Positions 29,563 through 37,742 of a stretch of 54,677 bases of DNA are shown here, piece after piece. Position numbers and translations under genes: made by a program. A model generated the notes under the pieces. It was not told the origin of the DNA. It searched no databases and saw only the letters and a list, made by a program, of their open reading frames with translations. This DNA comes from Deltaproteobacteria bacterium (GTDB lineage: Bacteria; Desulfobacterota; BSN033; WVXP01): positions 1 to 54,677 of the forward strand of contig JAFDHF010000018.1 of the NCBI GenBank assembly GCA_019308905.1, written 5' to 3'. Position 1 is the stretch's first letter, and each line of letters starts with the position of its first letter.

Positions 29563-29635
29563 TGCCGGGAGGCGGAATCGAACCACCGACACGGGGATTT
29601 TCAGTCCCCTGCTCTACCGACTGAGCTATCCCGGC
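29563..29635 (-). tRNA. tRNA-Phe (anticodon GAA)
   Basis: On the minus strand this folds as a 73-base cloverleaf starting GCCGGGATAGCTCAGTCGG. The anticodon stem is GGGGA/TCCCC and the loop CTGAAAA gives anticodon GAA, phenylalanine. The T loop is TTCGATT, the acceptor ends TCCCGGC, and the discriminator is A at 29563. CCA is not encoded. A run of seven T follows two bases after the 3' end and may stop transcription. Confidence 0.97.
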
Positions 29636-29649
29636 ACTTCTACCGGTTG

Positions 29650-29678
29650 AATATATAATGAACCATGGTCTCTGTCAA
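29650..29678 (-). promoter_or_regulatory. Promoter of tRNA-Phe
   Basis: On the minus strand a perfect TTGACA (29678-29673) and TATATT (29655-29650) are 17 bases apart. The predicted start is only a few bases before the tRNA, typical of a single tRNA unit. Confidence 0.75.
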
Positions 29679-29977
29679 TGAAAAAAAGACCGAGGAGTTT
29701 GCCCATTTGTCGGAGGACATGTCCTAGAGTGTCTTGATTTCTAACCATATTTCTTGATTCTCAAGTGGAAATCTCTTGTTCCCTCGCTCCTGAGCTGACG
29801 CGGTGACCGTCTCGAGTTTGGCGGGTGGGCAGTTCCTGCCCCTTCCCCAGGAACACGAATCACGAACACGACCTTTCCCCTTCCCGCTCAACCTCGACTG
29901 GTAACCACCGCTTCCGCAACGTCGGTCTGGAACAAGGGTCTGCCAAAAGGGAGGGAACTCCCGGGGATTTGACCGGA
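29679..29977. other. Intergenic stretch without a supported gene
   Basis: This lies between the divergent tRNA-Phe promoter and the ABC-transporter promoter. Only short frames are present, and none has a ribosome site plus family-like sequence. An AT-rich patch with TTTCTTGATTCTC lies near 29750. No repeat or riboswitch was recognised. Confidence 0.5.
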
Positions 29978-30006
29978 TTGACAGACCAGACCTCTCATGA
30001 TATGGA
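29978..30006 (+). promoter_or_regulatory. Promoter of the ABC-transporter operon, with an almost leaderless start
   Basis: TTGACA at 29978-29983 and TATGGA at 30001-30006 are 17 bases apart. The ATG of the first gene is at 30019, only 12 bases after the -10, so the transcript would have a leader of about six bases. An in-frame stop at 29998-30000 prevents an earlier start, and no Shine-Dalgarno sequence is visible. Confidence 0.6.
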
Positions 30007-30018
30007 TATGTCACTCCC

Positions 30019-31317
30019 ATGTTGAAGTTTATCGCAAGACGCTTCTTTCTCCTCCTGCTCACAATGATCCTCGTCTCGGTGGCAGTCTTCCTGATCACCG
30101 AAGCCTCTCCCGGTAATGTGGCGCGGAACGTCTTGGGAGCTTTCATCACCCCCGAGCAGGAAGCCTCCTTTCTGGCTCAGACCGGCCTCGACAAACCTGC
30201 CTGGGTACGGTACTGGCACTGGCTCGTCGGCAGTGAATGGGCCGCAGAACGGCGCATCGGGATGCCTTTGAGAAGGATCACGTCGGATAAGGGGTTCGAC
30301 GAGTGGTGGGCTGTGGGGGAAGACGGTACTCTGCTCCGTTGGAGACTCGAGGGCGACAACTTGATTGCTATCAGAAGGGCCTCGGACGGCACCCTTTCCG
30401 AGTCGGTCGACAATGACCGATGGAAGACGGACGAAAAGGGGGTGGGCTCTTTTTGGGGGGTCGACACGCACAACACAGCCGTCCGTTGGATCCGGGGAAC
30501 CGGGAAAAAACGCTGGACCTTTGTCATGGGCACCGGATGGATGGAGAGTACCGGCGCCCCGGCCGAGTACATTCCTCTTAAGAAGGGCCTGATCCGTGGA
30601 GACCCGGGTATCTCTCTGAGAACCGGGAGGCCTGTGTCCAAGAGCATCTTTCTCCGGCTGCGAAATTCCCTGGTTCTTGCCGGCATCGCCTTTGTCATAG
30701 TCATGCCTCTCGCCTTGAGCCTCGGACTGGCGGCTGGGCTGAAAGAGGGCAGTGTGAGGGACCGGGTCCTCTCTATCGGCGGAATGATGTTCTCCGTGAC
30801 ACCGGAGTTCGCCACTGGAATCTTTCTCATTCTCATCATGGCCGTTTCCCTGAAACTCGTCCCCGGCGCAACGGTCTTCGGAGAAAAATCCCCATGGGAA
30901 AGACCCGACATGCTGATTCTTCCGGTAACCACTCTTACGCTCATCGAGCTCGGCTACGTGCTCCGCATCACCCGGGCCAGCATGGTCGAGGCGATGAAGG
31001 CTCCGTATATCCGGACCGCCTTCTTGAAAGGGCTTCCTTACTGGAGGGTTGTTCTGAGGCACGCTGTGCCCAATGCCCTGTTGGCTCCGATTACGGTCAT
31101 AATGCTGCACGTCAACTGGCTTCTCGGAGGGATCGTCATTGTTGAGGTGGTCTTCGGCTATCCCGGACTGGGCAAGTACCTCCTTGATTCCGCCCTTTAC
31201 AAGGACATCAACGCCCTGGAGGCCGGTGCCATGATCCTGGTGACCGTAGCGGTGGCTACGCAGTTGATTGCAGACATAATCTATACCTTCCTGAATCCCC
31301 GTATCCGCTATGAGTAG
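30019..31317 (+). CDS. Peptide-type ABC transporter permease (DppB/OppB) with a periplasmic insertion
   Basis: This 432-residue protein is the B-type permease of an oligopeptide/nickel-family importer. The first helix (FFLLLLTMILVSVAVFLI) and the later helices fit, with the conserved EAA-loop region RITRASMVEAMKAPYIRTA. Normal length is 300-340. Between RYWHWLVGS (residue 72) and GISLRTGRPVSK (about 197) lie roughly 115 extra residues, rich in Trp and Gly and probably beta-stranded (EWWAVGEDGTLLRW, SFWGVDTHNTAVRW). By topology this insertion is periplasmic, next to where the binding protein docks. Confidence 0.93.
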   Translation: MLKFIARRFFLLLLTMILVSVAVFLITEASPGNVARNVLGAFITPEQEASFLAQTGLDKPAWVRYWHWLVGSEWAAERRIGMPLRRITSDKGFDEWWAVGEDGTLLRWRLEGDNLIAIRRASDGTLSESVDNDRWKTDEKGVGSFWGVDTHNTAVRWIRGTGKKRWTFVMGTGWMESTGAPAEYIPLKKGLIRGDPGISLRTGRPVSKSIFLRLRNSLVLAGIAFVIVMPLALSLGLAAGLKEGSVRDRVLSIGGMMFSVTPEFATGIFLILIMAVSLKLVPGATVFGEKSPWERPDMLILPVTTLTLIELGYVLRITRASMVEAMKAPYIRTAFLKGLPYWRVVLRHAVPNALLAPITVIMLHVNWLLGGIVIVEVVFGYPGLGKYLLDSALYKDINALEAGAMILVTVAVATQLIADIIYTFLNPRIRYE

Positions 31318-31330
31318 ACGATAGGACCCT

Positions 31331-32260
31331 ATGGATGTCTTGAGAGATACCCCTCCAGCCGTCGCCTCTGCCCGACCAACCGGTCTCAGGCGGCTGTGGG
31401 AGGGTCTGTCCGTTATACTCGGCTCCAAGACCGCGACGATAGGCCTTCTCATCGTTGTCTTCTGGGTATTCGTGGCCGTTTTCGCACCGGTACTGACGCC
31501 CTATACACCAACGTACCAGGACTGGAAGGCTCCCAATCAGGGGCCGTCCAGGGCCCATCCTCTGGGTACCGATGAACTGGGAAGAGACCTATGGTCGCGC
31601 CTGATCTACGGTGCGCGGGTGGTCCTGGTGGTTCTGCCGGTTGCGGAAGGAACCTGGATTCCAGGGGGAACGGCCCTCTGGGGGGTCTTCGTCTCCCTCG
31701 TGATCGGCGCGACTCTCGGCCTATGTGCAGGATACCACGGGGGATGGATAGACGAGATCGTCATGCGGCTTCTCGATGCAATGATGTCGATACCCGTCAT
31801 CCTCCTTTATCTGATCATCGTCGCGGCGATTGGAGCATCCGCCGTCAATGTGGTAATTGCTATTGCCATCGGGGGGACTCCAGGCATTGCCAGGCTCGTT
31901 CGGAGCCTGACCCTGGATATCCGTACGAGGGAGTATATAGGGGCGGCAGAGACACGGGGGGAGAGCGCCTGGTACATCATGTTCGTTGAGATCCTGCCCA
32001 ACGCACGCGGTCCCATCATCATCGATGCCATGCTCAGGGTGGGTTATGCCATATTCGCTATGGGAACACTCGGTTTCTTGGGCCTCGGCCTTCCGCCCCC
32101 CTCACCTGACTGGGGGAGTATGGTTGCCAAGGGCCGGGAGTTCATCCTTGCGGGAAGCCCCTGGGCTGCTCTCTGGCCTTCGGTCGCCATCGCCTCGATT
32201 GTAGTGGGACTGAACCTTTTTGCCGACGGGCTCCGGGAAGAGTCGATGCGCTATCAGTAG
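31331..32260 (+). CDS. Peptide-type ABC transporter permease (DppC/OppC)
   Basis: This 309-residue protein is the C-type permease: the N-terminal helix TIGLLIVVFWVFVAVFAPVL, the conserved HPLGTDELGRDLWSRLIYGAR, and the EAA loop YIGAAETRGESAWYIMFVEI. Between LIYGARVVLVVLP and VSLVIGATLGLCAGYHGG there are about 12 extra residues (VAEGTWIPGGTALWG), again facing the periplasm. It begins 13 bases after the partner permease and ends 20 bases before the ATPase gene. Confidence 0.94.
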   Translation: MDVLRDTPPAVASARPTGLRRLWEGLSVILGSKTATIGLLIVVFWVFVAVFAPVLTPYTPTYQDWKAPNQGPSRAHPLGTDELGRDLWSRLIYGARVVLVVLPVAEGTWIPGGTALWGVFVSLVIGATLGLCAGYHGGWIDEIVMRLLDAMMSIPVILLYLIIVAAIGASAVNVVIAIAIGGTPGIARLVRSLTLDIRTREYIGAAETRGESAWYIMFVEILPNARGPIIIDAMLRVGYAIFAMGTLGFLGLGLPPPSPDWGSMVAKGREFILAGSPWAALWPSVAIASIVVGLNLFADGLREESMRYQ

Positions 32261-32280
32261 AAGGGCCGGCGGAGGATACG

Positions 32281-34401
32281 ATGGGCCACCCGGCTGGAGA
32301 GAGATCGGGCACGACTCCTGTTCTTGAAGTCGAGGATCTCTCCATCTCCTACGAGACGAGGAGAGGCGAGGTTCCCGCCGTTCGTAGGGTCTCGTTCAAG
32401 GCGCATAAAGCCCGGACAATCGGCCTGGTGGGGGAGTCCGGCTGCGGAAAGAGTACGGTTGCCTTTGGCATCGTCGACTTTCTCGGCCCCAATGGCCGGA
32501 TCGTGGGGGGATCTATCCGATTCCAGGGTATGGACATCGTCGGTCGTTCCAGAGAGGAACTGCGTGAACTGAGGGGAAACCGGATAGCCATGGTCTATCA
32601 GGATCCAATGCAGGCCCTCAACCCATCGATTCGGATAGGCGAACAACTGGCCGAGGTCCTGGTCTTTCACCGGCACATGCCGAGACAGCATGCCTGGACA
32701 CGGGCAGTGGAGATGCTCGAACGAGTCCACATGCCTGATCCGGCGCATGTGATGGATCGCTATCCCCATCAGATATCCGGGGGCCAGCAGCAACGGGTGG
32801 TCATAGCAATGGCGCTCCTCAACAACCCTTCCCTGCTCATCATGGACGAGCCGACCACGGCTCTCGACGTGACCGTGGAGGCCGCGGTTCTCGATCTGGT
32901 CGAGGAACTCAGGGAGGATTTTGACGCGGCAATCATCTACATCACCCACAACCTCGGGGTGGTGGCCCGGGTAAGTGACTACATCTCGGTCATGTACGCC
33001 GGAGAAGTGGTCGAGCAGGGATCAGCCCCGGAGATTTTCGGCAACCCTCGCCATCCCTATACCCAGGGACTCATGCGGTGTGTACCCAAGCTTGGAGCCA
33101 GCAAGGCCACTGCGACTCTCTATCCCATTCGGGGCCGGGTGCCCGCACCAGGAGACCGGCCCCGACACGCCTGTATCTACGAGCCTCGCTGCGATTACGC
33201 TACGGAACAATGCCGCTCAATGCACCCTGAGCTCCGGGAGGTGACTTCCACACACAAGACGCGTTGCTTCCACGCCGAGAGGATCGACCCCAATAGGGCG
33301 ATCCCTCCGGTGGATCGGCAGACCCGGCCCGTGGGCTCAAAGACCTGCGGCCTGCAAGGAAAGTACGTGCTTAGAGTTCAAAACCTCAAGGCTTACTATC
33401 GGCAGGAATCGAAATCGGTTCTCGCCCTGTTGGGCCTGGCAAGAGAGAGGTACATCAAGGCTGTGGACGATGTGAGCCTCAATGTAGCCGGGTCCGGAAC
33501 CCTCGGTATTGTCGGGGAATCGGGTTGTGGAAAGACCACCCTGGTCAAAGCCGTCATCGGCCTGGAGAAGATCGACGACGGCAGGGCGGAATTCCTGGGG
33601 TTCGATCTGACCGAGCCCCTCGGGAGGCGAGACATAAAACTCATCAGAGAAATGCAGATGGTCTTTCAAAATCCTGATTCCACTCTCAATCCTTCTTACT
33701 CCGTGGGCAAGCAGATCGCCAGGCCCTTGAAACGGTTCAATGTCGTCCCCCGAGACCGGGTCAGAGAGCGGGTGGTTGAACTTCTCCGCGCTGTTCACCT
33801 CGACGCCTACTACTACGAACGGCTCCCCCGCCAGTTGAGTGGAGGGGAGAAACAGCGTGTTGGAATCGCTCGTGCCCTTGCGAGTCGGCCTGGCTTGATC
33901 ATATGCGACGAGCCTGTCTCGGCCCTGGACGTCTCGGTTCAGGCGAGTGTGCTCAATCTGCTACTCGACCTCCAGGCGGAGCTCGGAACAACCATCATCT
34001 TTATCGCCCATGATCTCAGTGTGGTACGCTTCCTCTCCGATTACATAGCAGTCATGTACCTGGGACAGATCATGGAGGCGGGCCCCGCAGAGGCCATCTA
34101 TGCGCCACCCTACCATCCTTACACCGAGGCGCTTCTCTCAGCGGTGCCGATCCCAGATCCCAGGATCAAGCAGAAACGGATAAGGCTCCAGGGGGCCGTG
34201 CCGAGTGCACTCGATCCCCCGCGGGGTTGTCCTTTTCATACCCGCTGTCCCAGGCGGACCATGCTCCCTGAGAACGGAAGGATCTGCGAGGTGGAAAAGC
34301 CTCCGTGGCGTGAGGCCGGAACGGATCACCGCATCTTCTGCCATATCCCTCTCCAGGAGTTGAGCGGACTGGAACACGTGGTCCACCCCATGCGGTCCTG
34401 A
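32281..34401 (+). CDS. Fused double ABC ATPase (DppD-DppF type)
   Basis: This 706-residue protein has two complete ABC cassettes. The first has Walker A GESGCGKSTV, signature ISGGQQQRVV and Walker B LLIMDEPTTALD. The second has GESGCGKTTL, LSGGEKQRVG and LIICDEPVSALD. Each half ends with the oligopeptide-family C-terminal motif, with cysteines (CIYEPRCDYATEQC and CPFHTRCPRR) that bind an iron-sulfur cluster in some members. In most peptide importers these are two genes; the fusion resembles YejF/GsiA. It energises the two permeases just upstream. Confidence 0.96.
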   Translation: MGHPAGERSGTTPVLEVEDLSISYETRRGEVPAVRRVSFKAHKARTIGLVGESGCGKSTVAFGIVDFLGPNGRIVGGSIRFQGMDIVGRSREELRELRGNRIAMVYQDPMQALNPSIRIGEQLAEVLVFHRHMPRQHAWTRAVEMLERVHMPDPAHVMDRYPHQISGGQQQRVVIAMALLNNPSLLIMDEPTTALDVTVEAAVLDLVEELREDFDAAIIYITHNLGVVARVSDYISVMYAGEVVEQGSAPEIFGNPRHPYTQGLMRCVPKLGASKATATLYPIRGRVPAPGDRPRHACIYEPRCDYATEQCRSMHPELREVTSTHKTRCFHAERIDPNRAIPPVDRQTRPVGSKTCGLQGKYVLRVQNLKAYYRQESKSVLALLGLARERYIKAVDDVSLNVAGSGTLGIVGESGCGKTTLVKAVIGLEKIDDGRAEFLGFDLTEPLGRRDIKLIREMQMVFQNPDSTLNPSYSVGKQIARPLKRFNVVPRDRVRERVVELLRAVHLDAYYYERLPRQLSGGEKQRVGIARALASRPGLIICDEPVSALDVSVQASVLNLLLDLQAELGTTIIFIAHDLSVVRFLSDYIAVMYLGQIMEAGPAEAIYAPPYHPYTEALLSAVPIPDPRIKQKRIRLQGAVPSALDPPRGCPFHTRCPRRTMLPENGRICEVEKPPWREAGTDHRIFCHIPLQELSGLEHVVHPMRS

Positions 34402-34601
34402 CCATAAGAGGTCTGCCTTTGATGGCGAGAAAGGATCAAGGACTTGACACAGACCCCAGGTATGATACCCTCGAATTGGAATGGAAGAACCGCAAGTCCT
34501 TGCAGGGAGTAGACCGCTACAACGATTCCAGGGAGTGGAAGGGGGTGGAAAGACCGATTGAGGAAAGGGAGGCAAAATCTCTTTTGAGGAAGGAGGGGAA
34601 C

Positions 34602-36245
34602 ATGGAAAAAGAGAAAGCAATGCATCCAAGGATCTCTGAGCTGGCCGAATACCTGCGACAGGGCAAGTTGACCCGGCGAGAATTCGTTCGCTACGCTGTT
34701 CTTCTGGGGATGTCGGCAGGGGCGGCGAGCCAGATGGCGGGGCTGCCATGGCCGAGACGGGCCTCTGCCGGTGCGGCGAAATACGGGGGTACCCTGAGAG
34801 TATCCTCTTCGGTCCAAAAGGTTACCCATCCTGCCCAGTTCTCGTGGATAAGCCCTTCCAACCAGCTGCGCCAGGTGGCCGAGTACCTGACCTTTACCGA
34901 TAAAGACAACATCACCCATCCCTATTTGCTCGAAGGGTGGGAGGCCAGCGAGGATCTGAAGGAATGGACCCTATCTCTTAAGAGGGGGATCAGGTTCAAC
35001 AACGGCGATGAGTTTACAGCAGAGGACGTGGTCTTTTCGATCAATCAATGGCTCGACAAGGACGTGGGATCATCTCTCCTGGGCATGATGGGGACATATC
35101 TCGACCGGACCGGAATCGAACAGGTGGACAGATACAAGGTCAAGCTTCATCTCAAGCGGGCTGAAATCGCCGTGCCCGAACACCTTTTTCACTACCCTGC
35201 CTTGATTCTCAATCACCGGACCTTCCAGGGCGACTTCATCAAGGCCCCGCACGGGACCGGGCCGTACACCCTGGAGCTCTATCGGGAGGGAGAACGGTGT
35301 GTTCTCCGGCGGCGGAACGACTACTGGCAAAAAGGGCTCCCATACATGGACGGCATGGAATTCATCGACATGGGCACCGAGATGGCTCCCCAGATCGCGG
35401 CGATCCAGGCCGGGGAGATAGACATGATCGACCTGGGCGACGCAACCGGAACAGACGTCTACCAAGCCCTCAAGGGCGCCCCCGAAATCAACGTCCAGCC
35501 CATTGCCACAGCCCAGACACGGGTTCTCCGCATGCGAGTGGATATGAAGCCGTGGTCGGACAACCGAGTTCGAATGGCTCTCAAGCTCTGCCAGCATAGG
35601 GAAAAGATCCTGGGGCTGGCCTACTTCGGGCAGGGCCTTGAGGGGCAGGATTTCCACGTATATCCAAAACATCCCGAGTACTGCAAGAAGCCGATTCCCC
35701 CCTACCAGCCTGAGAGGGCCAGGACTCTCCTCAAAGAGGCAGGCTACCCGAAGGGGCTTGATGTGAATCTCGCCGTGGGCAGCGACTGGACAGACATCGT
35801 ACGATATGCAGAGATCCTGAAACAAGACGCCACACCGGCGGGCTTCAGGATCCATATTCAGACCATGCCCACGAGCCAGTACTGGGAGAAATGGACCGAG
35901 GTCGATCTGGGCATAACACCCTGGACCCATCGACCCCTCGGCACCATGGTGTTGAACTTGGCCTACATCGCGGATGATTCCGGGAAACCTGTGCCGTGGA
36001 ACGAGACGCGCTGGGTCGATGAGGAGTTCTCCACCTTGCTCAAGGAGGCAAACGGAACCCTCGATGTGGAAAAACGGCGTAAGATTTTCTGCAGGTTGGA
36101 GCAAATCCAATGGGAGCGCGGCTCTGTGGGCATCGCTTACTGGCGGAACAACTGGTTCGTTACCCAAAAAAGGGTGAAGAATGTCAAACCCCACCCTACC
36201 GGGTACATGCTTTTCAACACCGTGTGGCTGGAAAAACAGGCGTAG
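34602..36245 (+). CDS. ABC transporter substrate-binding protein, family 5, with a Tat-like signal
   Basis: I start at the ATG preceded by AGGAGGGGAAC; the frame runs upstream to 34419 without a signal or ribosome site. The 547-residue protein has an N-terminal twin-arginine-like motif LTRREFVRYAVLLGMSAGAA (Arg25-Arg26), so it may be exported folded. The mature protein is an extracellular solute-binding family 5 (peptide/nickel) domain: LEGWEASEDLKEWTLSLKRG, FNNGDEFTAEDVVFSI and VRMALKLCQHREKI. It follows the ATPase gene and is the last of the four-gene importer. Ligand is not predictable. Confidence 0.93.
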   Translation: MEKEKAMHPRISELAEYLRQGKLTRREFVRYAVLLGMSAGAASQMAGLPWPRRASAGAAKYGGTLRVSSSVQKVTHPAQFSWISPSNQLRQVAEYLTFTDKDNITHPYLLEGWEASEDLKEWTLSLKRGIRFNNGDEFTAEDVVFSINQWLDKDVGSSLLGMMGTYLDRTGIEQVDRYKVKLHLKRAEIAVPEHLFHYPALILNHRTFQGDFIKAPHGTGPYTLELYREGERCVLRRRNDYWQKGLPYMDGMEFIDMGTEMAPQIAAIQAGEIDMIDLGDATGTDVYQALKGAPEINVQPIATAQTRVLRMRVDMKPWSDNRVRMALKLCQHREKILGLAYFGQGLEGQDFHVYPKHPEYCKKPIPPYQPERARTLLKEAGYPKGLDVNLAVGSDWTDIVRYAEILKQDATPAGFRIHIQTMPTSQYWEKWTEVDLGITPWTHRPLGTMVLNLAYIADDSGKPVPWNETRWVDEEFSTLLKEANGTLDVEKRRKIFCRLEQIQWERGSVGIAYWRNNWFVTQKRVKNVKPHPTGYMLFNTVWLEKQA

Positions 36246-36305
36246 GAGGAATCAGGAAGACAGGGTGGAGACCAGGGCACTCGAGTTGCGGTGGAACAGG
36301 GAAGA

Positions 36306-36321
36306 TGTTTCACGTGAAACA
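36306..36321. promoter_or_regulatory. parS centromere site (copy 1)
   Basis: TGTTTCACGTGAAACA is a perfect 16-base palindrome identical to the ParB-binding parS consensus used in most bacterial chromosomes. It lies 14 bases downstream of the B12-type radical SAM gene and about 6.5 kb from dnaA. ParB bound here would load and spread, and would help to segregate the origin. Confidence 0.92.
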
Positions 36322-36334
36322 TGGAGGTGCTTCA

Positions 36335-37699
36335 CTAGGTCATCCGCCTTCCCTTTTCTCTGATCCGTTGCTGGAGTCTCTTCTTCAGAGCGGCCAAGTC
36401 GTCCCAGGAGAATCCCTCCCAAGCACAGGGAAGAATCGAATTGTTCTGAAGGAGCGGCTCTGTTTCAATGTCGTATGCCGACGACCGTACCGCTTCTTCC
36501 CACAGGGCCGTACCCGGGATCGGGGAGTACTCCGCAATCTTCGGCACAGCCCCCCACTGCCACACCCTCTCTATCCCCTCTTCCACCTCCTGCCAAGGCT
36601 GTCCCGGAAGCCCGGCCATGAGATAGACACCGATCGCATCCCTGTCAAACCCCGCCCCCCTCAGGTATTCGATCGCCAGCCTCACGTCCTCCCCATCCAC
36701 CTTGCCACCGGTCCCAACCTGCCGGGCAGAGTCGATCGTCTCGAGACCAAGCCGGATAGTTTTGAAACCCGACCGAAACATCAGGCGGCTCACCTCCCTC
36801 GTCACGCCCCTCGCATGAACCCCGTTAGGGAGGTGGAAACGACATTCGATCTTCCTCCGCAGAATCTCTTCCACCATCGGCACGAAGTGCGACTCTCCGC
36901 CAACAAGCAGCGCATCGTCATAGAAGACAATGTCCCGTACCCCGTACCGCCCTACCCAATGGGCAATCTCTTCCACCACCTCCTCCGGTTCCCTCTGAAC
37001 GAATTCCCCCGCCAGCAGAGACGCCGCACAGTACGCGCACCGATACGGGCATCCCCGAGAACAGGACACAGCCACCGCCTTCAAATCGCCGTACAGATCA
37101 AAGGCAGGATACCACGGCCGCCCAATACCCCGCGAATCGACATCCAGAATGCCCTCGACCATCGCTGCCGCCGCCTCGATTCCTCCCCCTTCAAACACAT
37201 AGTCCGCCCCCGAAAACGCCATGGAGTGCTCATGGCAAAGAGCCGCGTAGACCCCCCCGAGCACCACCGGCACCCCAGGAAAAGCCTCCCTCACGAGTTC
37301 GATAGCACGGAAAGGTCCTGGATACCAGTACGTCATCATCGAGGTGACCAGAACCACATCAGGCCGCCCAAAGAAAACCAGACCACGCCAAAAGGACCTC
37401 TCCCTTATCCCATAGCGGCTGTAAGTCCTCGGCACGTTTCTCAACACCTCCGGCTTCTCCACCGGCTCCTTCATAAACTTGCCGCATTGGTAGGCCCTTC
37501 TCCGGGGCAGCCTCCCCTCACCCCTTTCAACCCACGGACTGGCCGGATCAAGACAATCGATCAGAAAAACCCGATGGCCCCGAGCCCTCAGGTACCCTCC
37601 GAGGCTCAGCAGACCCAGTGGCTTCACCCAGAGATCGTAGGCCGCAAAATCATAGATCCAGGGATTGATCAGAAGAATCCTCTTTTCACCTCCACCCAT
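36335..37699 (-). CDS. B12-binding-domain radical SAM protein
   Basis: This 454-residue protein has an N-terminal Rossmann-like cobalamin-binding type domain (ILLINPWIYDFAAYD, LGLLSLGGYLRARGHRVFLID, VVLGGVYAALCHEHSM) and a radical SAM core with CPYRCAYC at Cys217, 221 and 224. The residues after it (ASLLAGEFVQREPEEVVEEI, GLETIDSARQ, YLMAGLPGQPW) are standard. Members act as methylthiotransferases, methylases or lyases; the substrate cannot be told. GGAGG lies eight bases before the ATG. The gene sits between two parS sites, an unusual place. Confidence 0.92.
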   Translation of the reverse strand: MGGGEKRILLINPWIYDFAAYDLWVKPLGLLSLGGYLRARGHRVFLIDCLDPASPWVERGEGRLPRRRAYQCGKFMKEPVEKPEVLRNVPRTYSRYGIRERSFWRGLVFFGRPDVVLVTSMMTYWYPGPFRAIELVREAFPGVPVVLGGVYAALCHEHSMAFSGADYVFEGGGIEAAAAMVEGILDVDSRGIGRPWYPAFDLYGDLKAVAVSCSRGCPYRCAYCAASLLAGEFVQREPEEVVEEIAHWVGRYGVRDIVFYDDALLVGGESHFVPMVEEILRRKIECRFHLPNGVHARGVTREVSRLMFRSGFKTIRLGLETIDSARQVGTGGKVDGEDVRLAIEYLRGAGFDRDAIGVYLMAGLPGQPWQEVEEGIERVWQWGAVPKIAEYSPIPGTALWEEAVRSSAYDIETEPLLQNNSILPCAWEGFSWDDLAALKKRLQQRIREKGRRMT

Positions 37700-37717
37700 C
37701 CAGACCGCCTCCCCGGA

Positions 37718-37733
37718 TGTTTCACGTGAAACA
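37718..37733. promoter_or_regulatory. parS centromere site (copy 2)
   Basis: A second identical TGTTTCACGTGAAACA lies in the 43-base gap between the radical SAM gene and the end of mnmE, 1412 bases from the first copy. Two perfect copies this close make chance very unlikely. Confidence 0.93.
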
Positions 37734-37742
37734 CCGGTCCTC

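Noticed and set aside
34419-34601. Upstream extension of the substrate-binding protein
   Set aside because: The ATG at 34602 has a near-perfect ribosome site and begins a Tat-like signal; the extension is charged and would bury the signal.
36110-37729. 539-codon forward frame over the B12 radical SAM region
   Set aside because: The minus-strand frame has clear radical SAM and B12 motifs; the forward frame is Pro/His/Arg-rich antisense sequence caused by high GC.
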